This document shows positions 1 through 5,547 of a DNA stretch of 5,547 nucleotides, piece after piece. Location: positions 1 through 5,547 of the forward strand of contig JAOAPG010000057.1 in assembly GCA_025462785.1 (NCBI GenBank). The letters run 5' to 3'. The position numbers and the translations under genes were made by a program. The stretch's first letter is position 1, and each line of letters begins with the position of its first letter. Below the pieces are notes generated by a model that was not told the origin of the DNA, did not search any database, and saw only the letters and a program-made list of their open reading frames with translations. The DNA comes from Acidobacteriaceae bacterium. Its GTDB lineage: Bacteria > Acidobacteriota > Terriglobia > Terriglobales > Acidobacteriaceae.

Positions 1-891
1 CGCCAGCGCCTGGTAGTGATCTGCGTCGGTTTGCTGGATGACACTGAGGAAGCCCTCTCCTCCAGGAATATAAATACGCTTGCGCCCGGTGTCATAGTAC
101 ACATCGTCCGCGTCGTTAACGCATGGAACGCTCGCAACCATCGCGCCACTCTCGGTATCGATTGCTACCAACCGTGCAGGCTTCCGCGTCACGATAAAGA
201 TTCGGCCATCAGCTTCATCCAGTGCCATTGGGTAGTTAGACTTAAGACCTTTCAATGGCCAGTCTGTGACCTTATGTGTATTACGATCAATCAGCACAAC
301 TTTCGCTTTGGTGGCGATATTCGCGTAGATCATGGGCTTCGAAGCAGCAATCTGAAAAGATTCAGGGTGAGCGTCGAGCTTAGCTACATCTTCTAAGCGT
401 TTCCCAGTCACTGCATCCAGCACGGCAATGCCACCACCTTCGTCTCCACCGAAAGCTACATAGACTCTTTTTTCTGCAGGATCGTACCGTACGTTGTCGG
501 CGTCTTCTCCCATGTCCACCGTATTGAGAAGTTTGAACGAGTCTCCATCGTAGATTCTGAGCTTTCCGTCTGTTCCGTTCGCGACGAAGAGCTTATTGAG
601 GTCGCCCACGTAGACGACACCTTGAGGATGGGCCGCGCCTGAGATGCTGTGTATGTCGCGACCTGCAAACGTATCTACGATTTCGACCGTGTTGTTTCCG
701 AGAGCGGCGCCAATCACGCGTTTGCGCTTTCCAGCGAACGTGAAATGATCGATACGACCGCCCACGTTCGGTAAGGGAATTTGTTGAACCAGGAGCAGGG
801 GCGTCCGGTCAGGCGTGCTGGGCGGATCTTGTGCAAGGACAATCGATCCGAAAATCAGTATCGCTACAATCAACGTTGCCACTTTCTTCAT
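1..891 (-). CDS. Secreted YncE-like (YVTN-type) beta-propeller protein, C-terminus cut by the window edge
   Basis: The gene reads leftward from ATG at 891-889 and stays open to base 1, giving 297 residues without a stop. The start is supported by an AAGGAG ribosome binding site at 903-898, six bases upstream. Residues 1-20 form a signal peptide: KK, then a hydrophobic stretch ending IVLA before QDPP. The mature part shows the repeating four-stranded pattern of YncE/YVTN propellers: 'GGRIDHFTFAGKRKRVIGAA' near 44, 'PQGVVYVGDLNKLFVANG' near 89, 'DADNVRYDPAEKRVYVAFGG' near 130, 'HPESFQ' near 175, and 'DADDVYYDTGRKRIYIPGG' near 260. It ends within 'QQTDADHYQALA'; the decayed paralogue to the right has about 45 residues after DADHY, so roughly that much is missing. 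Such proteins are exported; their ligands are usually unknown, and no enzyme motif or haem-binding CxxCH is visible. It starts 61 bases after the paralogue's stop, so cotranscription is possible. Family assignment is firm; function is not. Confidence 0.9.
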   Translation of the reverse strand, partial: MKKVATLIVAILIFGSIVLAQDPPSTPDRTPLLLVQQIPLPNVGGRIDHFTFAGKRKRVIGAALGNNTVEIVDTFAGRDIHSISGAAHPQGVVYVGDLNKLFVANGTDGKLRIYDGDSFKLLNTVDMGEDADNVRYDPAEKRVYVAFGGDEGGGIAVLDAVTGKRLEDVAKLDAHPESFQIAASKPMIYANIATKAKVVLIDRNTHKVTDWPLKGLKSNYPMALDEADGRIFIVTRKPARLVAIDTESGAMVASVPCVNDADDVYYDTGRKRIYIPGGEGFLSVIQQTDADHYQALA

Positions 892-952
892 ATTTCGCTC
901 CTTGTGATTGTCTTTCGCTTCAAACGCACAGCTTGCGATTCGTGACTATCAC

Positions 953-1679
953 CTATGGGGTTGGCTCATAAACTTTCACTGTGGCGTCCCTTTTGTTGTG
1001 ACGAGGCACCGCCAAAAAGTAACGGTTAAGCTCAGGTACAAAGAGCGCGGTCTTCGCGCGAAACCCACTTGCGATCTTCCCCATGGACGTGTAATGGTCA
1101 GCATCGTCCTGTTTGAATATTTCCACGAACTGATCACCGGAAAGGTAAAGGCGCTTCAGCTTTGCGTCATAGGCGATGTCGTCGACCATGCCCAGGCAAG
1201 GCACGTTGGGCTGTCACCTTACCTGTGTCAGAATCGATCACGATCAGCTTGGGCATCTTGCGCGTGGTTAGAAGCAGACGGTGATCCGGTTCATCAAAGA
1301 ATAATGGGAGGTTCTGCTGCGTGTCACCGGGGATGGGCCATTTCGCGGTGAGAGCCAGCTGGTTACGGTCCATGACGCCAACTGCGTTCTCCGCCGTGAT
1401 GTTGACGAACAAGCGCGACCCACCTTTTTCCAAGGCGAGTGCCTCAAGCCAGTTTGCTTCTGCGGATGCTGGACGACTGCGGTCGTGCGCGCTCCTCCGG
1501 GGCGCCCGGTCAGCAGAACTGTGTTTCCACTTGACAAAGACTTACATGGATGTCGGCAAAGCTGGACGTTAGAACGCATTTTTGCCGTGCAATTGGACGA
1601 GTGCAGCGAGCACTCGCCTGCGAAAGCAAATCTGTTCATTAAACGCTCTTGAATACTCCAAAACCCCTTGTGGCGATCT
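953..1679 (-). pseudogene. Decayed, 5'-truncated YncE-like beta-propeller paralogue
   Basis: This is a broken relative of the gene to its left. The clear part begins near 1472 with 'SAEANWLEALALEKGGSRLF', continues through 'NLPLFFDEPDHRLLLTTRKM' and 'LIVIDSDTGKVTAQ', then changes frame near 1200-1206 into 'PCLGMVDDIAYDAKLKRLYL', 'QDDADHY', 'TALFVPELNRYFLAVPRH' and 'VKVYEPTP', ending at TAG (955-953). The corresponding stretch of the left gene is 'VASVPCVNDADDVYYD', so the shift falls just before the Pro-Cys pair. From 1679 to about 1480, weaker similarity appears in different frames: 'SPQGVLEYSRAFNEQI' (compare PQGVVYVGDLNKLF), then 'SFADIHV' near 1563, with stops between. No signal peptide, start or first propeller blade is present; the remnant begins four bases after the SBBP stop codon. 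The last 250 bases are well conserved, so decay is recent or some shifts are sequence errors. The part beyond 1480 is tentative. Confidence 0.85.
1598..1616. repeat. 7-bp inverted repeat inside the decayed propeller gene
   Basis: CGAGTGC at 1598-1604 and GCACTCG at 1610-1616 are perfect reverse complements around a 5-base loop. No T-run follows on either strand, so it is not an intrinsic terminator. It lies in the most scrambled part of the pseudogene and may be chance. Confidence 0.5.
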
Positions 1680-1683
1680 GCTC

Positions 1684-3921
1684 TTAAGGTACAGCCGGCA
1701 TGGCAGAGAACTTTGCCCAGAACGTCACTGCGGTTCCAGGACTAAAGCAATACAAACTGCTGCAATTCGCAGAGGCCGATGTAACTCCGGAGATGTACAC
1801 GTTCTGCGCCGGATCCAGCGCTACACCCCATGCCTCTGTATTCGGCCCTCCATAGAAGGTGGAGTAAACGAGCGGCTTCCCATGACTGCTGAATACTGTC
1901 AGGAATGCATCACTGCAACCCGGAAATCCAAATTCTTCGCATGAGGGATCGCTAATGAAAGTTTTCTGGTACGCATCTTGCGTTACCGGATAGTCGCTCG
2001 CATGGTCATATCCCGCAACGATGGCTTGATCATTGGAATTGACAACGATTGAGCGACCTTCGGCCTGCGCACTTCCACCCAGATACGTGGAGTACACCAG
2101 CGAGTTTCCACTCGGACTGAGCTTGGTCACAAATGCGTCGTAAAAACCTCCTCCAAGCTGGCGCTGAAACGCGTTCTGGATGGGGAAATCTGAAGATAGC
2201 GTGTAGCCGGTCACAAAGGCAGAGCCAAACGCATCTACGGCTACTGCGTCTATTACATCATCCTGAGTACCACCGAGATAAGTCGCATAAACCAGAGCGC
2301 TTCCCGTGGGATTCAGTTTGGCGATGTAGCTGTCATAACCGCCCATGTAGGTCGTTTGAAAAGCGTTCGCCAGCGGCATGTCATTGGCGAAGGTTGCGCC
2401 TACGACGTAAGCATTACCCGAACTATCCACCGCAATCCCGTTACTCCAGTTTGAACCGCTCCCGGTTGGGCTTCCGAGATATGTGGAGTACACAAGAGCG
2501 GAACCGGTGGAATTTAATTTGCTAACGAAAGCCTCAAAGCAATTATTGGGAGCGTACGACGGCGGTGTACATCCGGGTTGCAACGTACCAGCCGTTGTCG
2601 GATAGTCGGCCGACCCTGTAGTCCCGGTAATGTAAGCATTCCCTCCGCTGTCAATGACGAGCGCATAGGGATTGTCTCCAAAGGTCCCGCCTAAATACGT
2701 CGAATACACCAAGGCCGAACCCGTGGAATTAAGTTTCACAACTACATTATTCTCGGCGCAAGGATCAGCCAATTTCTTCTGGTAGGCCTGTGGCGTGACG
2801 GGAAAATCCTGATCATCGGTCCAGCCTGCCACGAAAGCGTTGCCGCGAGCATCGATCGCTATGGCTTCGCCGACAGCCCCGAATATGTAACCATTCACAT
2901 TCTTAGGAGTCGTGCACTTCGTTGGTGTGCCACTGATGAAAGTGGAATACACGTAATGGTAACCGTCCGGAGCAAGCTTTATCACGAAGATCGCATTATG
3001 CCCGTTCTGCCCAGCTCCGCCCTGGAATGGTTCGAGAGGACCGCTGGTTTGATATGCACCCGGTGTCGCCGGATACGTCGGATCCTCGGTTGAGCCGACG
3101 ATATAAGCACTCCCGGCACGATCCACGGCAATCCGCGCGCCGTGCAGCGCTCCGTTCACCGGTCCTCCCGTCCCGGCATACACGAGCGACGGATCTACGA
3201 CAAGGCGCTGACTATGATCGTATTCGGCAACCTCAAAAGCGATGACGTTGTCACCGACTAGCCGATACTTCGCAGGAATGAACTTGCGAACCTCATTATC
3301 CTGCTGGTAAGCTACCGGGCGTTTCCACACGACTTGGCCAGCAGGACCTTCGATAGAGAGATCTCCCTCCTTATTTATATTCAGGTGAACATTGTCTTCG
3401 GCGACGACTTTGTACCGAACCTGCTCTAGATCCGCTCCGGGTTTGATCACGAAATCGTACTCAAGCGTTTGGCCCTCTCCGTGATAGACCAGGTCAATTC
3501 CCTTGTAGATTTCTAAGTACCTGACTCGTGCGTAGTTCGAGATACCGGTTTTCCAACTTGAACTAGACCCGATCAGGTAGTTACTGACTCCCGGCTGAAT
3601 TTCCTCTCCCGTAACTTGAACTCTCGGATTGCCTTTCAACAGCTGCATGCCAATCACCTGGCGGGGATGGTCAGCGCCGTTGGTCGATTGCAGCGATAGA
3701 AACGCGCTATTTGAGGTTAGCCATAAGGTATACCCACCAGCGTGGGCGAGGAATTTTACCTCCGAGCGCGACTGGCCTTGATTCGCCTCAAATTGCAACC
3801 TTGGTGTGGCACGTTCGGCAACGACTCGCTTCAAATTAGAGTCGTTAGCGGAGAGACTTAGGCAGCAGTTGAAGAGAAATGCAATGAAAAGAGAGGACGT
3901 TAGATAAATCGACCTGCGCAT
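1684..3921 (-). CDS. Secreted SBBP-repeat beta-propeller protein
   Basis: A 745-residue open frame, intact from ATG (3921-3919) to TAA (1686-1684). An AGGAG ribosome binding site at 3933-3929 lies seven bases before the start. Residues 1-25 are a signal peptide (MRRS, a hydrophobic core, then LSLSA before NDSN); LFNC is not a good lipobox, so cleavage by signal peptidase I is more likely than lipidation. Residues about 40-245 are the conserved N-terminal domain of this family ('RLQFEANQGQ', 'KFLAHAGGYTLWL', 'GIDLVYHGEG', 'LEYDFVIKPGAD', 'VVWKRPVAYQ', 'VVDPSLVYAG'). Residues about 250-740 hold seven degenerate SBBP repeats, each roughly 'DSSGNAYVVG.T...DFP.T' followed by 'D.FV.KLN.TGSALVYSTYLGG'. 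The protein ends in the last repeat (FWAKFSAMPAVP) without the Ig-like or cell-wall-anchoring tail often carried by relatives. Probably extracellular or periplasmic; the role of SBBP proteins is not established. It stands alone, with gene debris on both sides. Confidence 0.93.
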   Translation of the reverse strand: MRRSIYLTSSLFIAFLFNCCLSLSANDSNLKRVVAERATPRLQFEANQGQSRSEVKFLAHAGGYTLWLTSNSAFLSLQSTNGADHPRQVIGMQLLKGNPRVQVTGEEIQPGVSNYLIGSSSSWKTGISNYARVRYLEIYKGIDLVYHGEGQTLEYDFVIKPGADLEQVRYKVVAEDNVHLNINKEGDLSIEGPAGQVVWKRPVAYQQDNEVRKFIPAKYRLVGDNVIAFEVAEYDHSQRLVVDPSLVYAGTGGPVNGALHGARIAVDRAGSAYIVGSTEDPTYPATPGAYQTSGPLEPFQGGAGQNGHNAIFVIKLAPDGYHYVYSTFISGTPTKCTTPKNVNGYIFGAVGEAIAIDARGNAFVAGWTDDQDFPVTPQAYQKKLADPCAENNVVVKLNSTGSALVYSTYLGGTFGDNPYALVIDSGGNAYITGTTGSADYPTTAGTLQPGCTPPSYAPNNCFEAFVSKLNSTGSALVYSTYLGSPTGSGSNWSNGIAVDSSGNAYVVGATFANDMPLANAFQTTYMGGYDSYIAKLNPTGSALVYATYLGGTQDDVIDAVAVDAFGSAFVTGYTLSSDFPIQNAFQRQLGGGFYDAFVTKLSPSGNSLVYSTYLGGSAQAEGRSIVVNSNDQAIVAGYDHASDYPVTQDAYQKTFISDPSCEEFGFPGCSDAFLTVFSSHGKPLVYSTFYGGPNTEAWGVALDPAQNVYISGVTSASANCSSLYCFSPGTAVTFWAKFSAMPAVP
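1780..3200 (-). repeat. Degenerate SBBP repeat array within the coding sequence
   Basis: The segment coding for the repeat core 'GSALVYSTYLGG' and its variants recurs at irregular intervals. Its motif occurs at protein residues about 247 (VYAGTGG), 324 (VYSTFISG), 405 (VYSTYLGG), 477 (VYSTYLGS), 545 (VYATYLGG), 609 (VYSTYLGG) and 685 (VYSTFYGG). Copies are about 65-80 residues apart and clearly diverged in DNA, so this is an old protein repeat rather than a recent tandem duplication. Confidence 0.85.
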
Positions 3922-4321
3922 ACAAAAACTCCTTTTTCTTATTCATTGGTATTTTCGAAGCATCGTGTAAGAAGGTATCTTCTTTCACCGTTTTATCAGT
4001 CTTGACGAAGTCTAGGCATACGACAGGTGTAATAGTCCGAGGTTGGAACAGCCACGACTCGGAAGCCGGTGAACTTGAGGATCCATTGGAACATCAGCAA
4101 CCTAATCCTGATGCGCCTTTAGAGTCGCGGCAGCGGGAATGTGGTTGCTCACTTCTCGTTAAACCTTGACGAATGGAAGCGACGTTCGAGAACGGCCCTA
4201 GGTGCCTTAAGCAAATGTCTGTATGCCACTTTTCAGTCGACAGATTAAAAAACATTGCCCCTGCAGTCCAAGCAGGCCGACAGGTTGACTATCAGGTAGC
4301 AATTGCTAAGTTACGAACCAT
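3922..4321. other. Intergenic region between the SBBP gene and the plus-strand pseudogene
   Basis: No gene is supported here. The left part is the 5' leader of the SBBP gene and should contain its promoter, but I see no well-spaced -35/-10 pair. The sequence GATAAA (minus strand, about 3999-3994) could be a -10 element with a poor -35. From about 4280 to 4321 the plus strand may hold a further bit of the hydrolase: 'RQVDYQVAIAKLR' sits where relatives have a helix before DLKKVEES, but this is too weak to call. The rest looks like unconstrained sequence. Confidence 0.5.
3969..3984 (-). promoter_or_regulatory. Small hairpin in the SBBP 5' leader
   Basis: AAGAAG (3969-3974) and CTTCTT (3979-3984) are perfect complements with a 4-base loop, 48 bases upstream of the SBBP start codon. 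It could be an RNA hairpin in the leader if transcription starts upstream of it, or a protein-binding palindrome. It is short and AT-rich, so chance is possible; no function is claimed. Confidence 0.25.
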
Positions 4322-4619
4322 CTCGACCTGAAAAAAGTAGAAGAATCCAGCCCGACCAAGCTCCTCGCTCTCGTTCAGGAGCGCAACTCTGATCAGATGG
4401 GCCGCCTCACTGTCGAAGTCGAAAGCTCAGAGCCACATCGCATAACGAACCTGGACCTGCGTGCGATACCTCGCCCCGCGGACTTTGCACTTCCGCGCAT
4501 GAGCCAATCTGAATTGACTTGCCGCACTACGCAAGAAATTAGATGAGGACTCTGCGGCGGACCGTTTCTCAGGCGCAGTGATTGTCGCCAGGAACGGTAC
4601 GCCCGTCTTCGCTCAGGCT
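4322..4619 (+). pseudogene. N-terminal fragment of a beta-lactamase-like serine hydrolase, frameshifted and truncated
   Basis: One frame, open from 4310 to 4543, reads 'LDLKKVEESSPTKLLALVQE', then 'GRLTVEVESSEPHRITNLDL', then 'RAIPRPADFALPRMSQSEL'. At about 4515-4520 the reading moves to the next frame and continues 'LAALRKKLDEDSAADRFSGA' then 'VIVARNGTPVFAQA'. The join GAA TTG-A-CTT GCC is best explained by one extra base. This is the layout of serine hydrolases of the class C beta-lactamase/PBP-like family (PF00144 type): a small N-terminal region that ends in a PRP-rich linker, then the first strands of the catalytic domain (FSGAV.VA..G.PVF..A). The fragment stops before the SxxK nucleophile and the YxN motif, so it cannot encode an active enzyme. 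No start codon, signal peptide or ribosome binding site remains, and a TAA lies in frame at 4307-4309. It runs in frame into a propeller fragment at about 4617-4622. Confidence 0.8.
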
Positions 4620-4634
4620 GTGTACGACAGCCTG
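4614..4634. repeat. Perfect 8-bp inverted repeat at the pseudogene joint
   Basis: The arm CAGGCTGT (4614-4621) and its exact complement ACAGCCTG (4627-4634) flank a 5-base loop. The arms straddle the point where hydrolase similarity (PVFAQA) ends and propeller similarity (GKEIQILPAPETM) begins. A cruciform or hairpin here could have served as a deletion or recombination point, but the link is inferred from position only. Confidence 0.7.
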
Positions 4635-4936
4635 CCAGGCAAGGAAATTCAAATTCTGCCCGCGCCGGAAACCATGGGCGGAGTGTATTACGACGCCAAA
4701 CTAAAGCGCATTTACATTACAGGCGGGCGTTGGTACGGAACTCCAGATGCATCGGCAGGATGGGTGTATGTCTACCAGCAAAACGACGCCGACCACTACG
4801 ATGTAATCTCGAAGATCAAGACCAGAGCCGGTTCGGGCACCTCGCTCTTAGTGCCCGAATTGAGTCGCTTTTATGTCGCGTCCCAGGCAATCGGGGATCA
4901 AGAAGCGACATATTAGTATTTGAGCCCCAGCATTAA
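4620..4936 (+). pseudogene. C-terminal fragment of a third YncE-like beta-propeller, frameshifted near its end
   Basis: Continuing in frame from the hydrolase fragment, the sequence reads 'PGKEIQILPAPETMGGVYYD', 'AKLKRIYITGGRWYGTPDAS', 'GWVYVYQQNDADHYDVISKI', 'GSGTSLLVPELSRFYVASQA' and 'IGDQEAT'. It then meets TAG at 4914-4916. In the next frame the same stretch continues 'ILVFEPQH' to TAA (4934-4936), matching the 'VKVYEPTP' ending of the paralogue at 953, so a one- or two-base shift near 4909-4914 broke the last few codons. It aligns with 'VDDIAYDAKLKRLYL...DADHY...LFVPELNRYFLAVP' of that paralogue and with 'DDVYYDTGRKRIYI...DADHY' of the left-edge gene, but has an extra loop (RWYGTPDASAG). 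About 100 residues, the last two propeller blades, remain. It is on the opposite strand to the other two copies. GTG at 4578 could in principle start a 112-residue chimeric peptide, but it lies inside conserved hydrolase sequence and has no ribosome binding site. Confidence 0.83.
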
Positions 4937-4964
4937 TGACTGTTGCTGACGCACGACGTTCTGT

Positions 4965-5117
4965 TCATAGTGCTGTTTGCAGGCTGGTCTGGCTAAGCGC
5001 TGGTATCGCCCTCAGATGCGGCTGTCCCTGATTCGGCATGGCCGGTTTGAACACGGCCCGCATCTCGAAAGTCTGACGGACAAACGGCGTGAACTCCGCC
5101 GACGTGATCGACAGCTC
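4965..5117 (-). other. Unidentified 50-codon open frame, possible gene fragment
   Basis: On the minus strand a frame opens after TAG (5120-5118) and runs to TGA (4967-4965). It reads 'ELSITSAEFTPFVRQTFEMR' then 'AVFKPAMPNQGQPHLRAIPA' and ends LSQTSLQTAL. There is no clear start codon or ribosome binding site; the first ATG is at residue 19. Most of its first 40 codons end in G or C, higher than in the genes nearby, which hints at a real coding remnant of other origin. The opposite strand is also open over 4971-5138 but gives an arginine-rich peptide of lower plausibility. I recognise no family for either, so this may be chance. Confidence 0.25.
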
Positions 5118-5141
5118 CTAAAATCCCCGACTACGCCGTAA

Positions 5142-5337
5142 CGTCAAATTCTATGCTCGTCGCCAAAATCAAAGAATGCATACAGGCAGATACTCTGACG
5201 CAAAGAGCAGAATCTGCTGCACTCCTGCTGCACTCTGGGTTGCAAACGACAACTTTTCACTACAACTAAGCAACCGCTAAGAGAAACAAAACACGTGAAA
5301 TTCGGTGTGTACAGAACGGGCAGGTAGAATTTGTCGC
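5142..5337. other. Non-coding stretch without recognised features apart from a short duplication
   Basis: No frame of useful length, RNA gene or terminator is apparent on either strand. The segment lies where the 3' half of the tRNA-Ser gene should be; the variable arm, the T-arm with GGTTCRAATCC, and a 3' acceptor strand complementary to GGAGAGG are all absent. Confidence 0.6.
5214..5235. repeat. Tandem duplication of an 11-bp unit
   Basis: CTGCTGCACTC occurs twice without a gap (5214-5224 and 5225-5235), both copies identical. This is typical of a replication-slippage event in unconstrained DNA. Confidence 0.8.
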
Positions 5338-5377
5338 TTTAGCAAACCGCCGCCTTCAGCCACTCGGCCACCTCTCC
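5338..5377 (-). tRNA. 5' half of a tRNA-Ser(GCU) gene, broken after the anticodon loop
   Basis: Read on the minus strand from 5377: acceptor strand GGAGAGG, TG, a D-arm (GCCGAGTGGCTGAAGGC), G, the anticodon-stem 5' strand GCGGT, and the loop TTGCTAA with anticodon GCT at 5343-5341. This is a textbook first half of a bacterial tRNA-Ser with GCU anticodon, including the GGCCGAGTGGCTGAAGGC D-arm shared by serine and leucine tRNAs. After the loop the stem should close with ACCGC, but the DNA reads AGCGA, and no long variable arm, T-arm or 3' acceptor strand follows. Similarity therefore ends at about 5338, giving roughly 40 of the usual 90 bases. It is not a functional tRNA gene. It may be a leftover from integration or excision of an element at the tRNA, or from another rearrangement. 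Confidence 0.82.
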
Positions 5378-5547
5378 AGCGTGCGTTTTCAAAAGCTTAC
5401 CACAGAACTAATCACAGTTCGCTGAACAACTGCTGACCGCGGCCTCAAGAAGTGCGGAAAACCGTCGGCAGGGCCTTCCGCTACGCGGCCATGGCTAGCT
5501 CGCAACCTTCATCGAAATTTAATTCTAGCTGCTGCCGAGCTGTTTCC
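5378..5547. other. Upstream flank of the broken tRNA gene, no gene seen
   Basis: If the tRNA was once intact, its promoter lay here. On the minus strand an extended -10-like TGGTAAGCT is centred near 5398, about 16 bases before the tRNA 5' end, but no good -35 lies at the normal spacing. No open frame of note or other RNA is visible. Confidence 0.4.

Noticed and set aside
16..396. 126-codon plus-strand frame
   Set aside because: It is antisense to the clear propeller gene at 1-891 and has no family character.
456..668. 70-codon minus-strand frame inside the left-edge gene
   Set aside because: It is an out-of-frame shadow of the propeller gene, whose own frame is continuous here.
1598..1616. 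Inverted repeat as an intrinsic terminator for the SBBP gene
   Set aside because: No run of T follows the stem on the minus strand and the stem is only 7 bp.
908..1944. Plus-strand frames at 908-1351, 1321-1572 and 1582-1944
   Set aside because: They are antisense to the decayed propeller gene and the end of the SBBP gene; their peptides are Cys/Arg/Ser-rich and unlike known proteins.
1780..3200. Regular repeats that might suggest a CRISPR array or tandem DNA repeat
   Set aside because: The repetition is a degenerate protein repeat in one long intact frame; units are long, diverged and unevenly spaced.
2133..3245. Plus-strand frames at 2133-2525 and 3027-3245
   Set aside because: They mirror the SBBP repeats on the other strand and give low-complexity basic peptides.
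4002..4007. TTGACG on the plus strand as a -35 box (a second TTGACG lies at 4166-4171)
   Set aside because: Neither has a -10-like hexamer at 16-18 bases downstream, and no intact plus-strand gene follows.
4215..4331. 38-residue plus-strand frame beginning MSVCHFSVDRLKNIAPAV
   Set aside because: No ribosome binding site and no recognised family. Its 3' end may be eroded hydrolase sequence, which is weak and is mentioned with the intergenic region.

Overview
The window looks like accessory chromosomal DNA from an Acidobacteriota soil bacterium. The assignment rests on protein style: a secreted SBBP-repeat protein with the 'LQFEANQGQ' N-terminal domain, several secreted YncE-like (YVTN-type) beta-propeller proteins, and a serine hydrolase remnant ('DLKKVEES', 'FSGAVIVARNG') of a type common there. 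This is family recognition by eye, not a database result.

Layout. On the minus strand, from right to left: an intact SBBP-repeat gene (3921-1684); directly behind it a decayed YncE-like paralogue lacking its 5' end and broken by frameshifts (about 1679-953); and a second YncE-like gene (891-1) with an intact start, ribosome binding site and signal peptide, which runs off the left edge. On the plus strand at 4322-4936 is a chimeric pseudogene: the N-terminal part of a serine beta-lactamase-like hydrolase joined in frame to the C-terminal end of a third YncE-like protein, with a frameshift in each part and a perfect 8-bp inverted repeat at the joint. The right end (4937-5547) has no convincing gene, only a 50-codon open frame of unknown meaning, a short tandem duplication, and the 5' half of a tRNA-Ser(GCU) gene (minus strand, 5377-5338) whose similarity stops just after the anticodon loop.

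Reading. Only two genes look functional, and both should be exported: the SBBP protein and the left-edge beta-propeller. They lie on the same strand with decayed propeller sequence between them, so they may once have belonged to one set of surface or periplasmic proteins; nothing shows a defined joint pathway. The rest is debris from at least four damaged loci (a propeller paralogue, a hydrolase, another propeller and a tRNA), which points to a rearranged region. I see no transposase, integrase, CRISPR array or phage gene, and no convincing new multi-gene system. The most informative objects are the half tRNA and the chimeric pseudogene.
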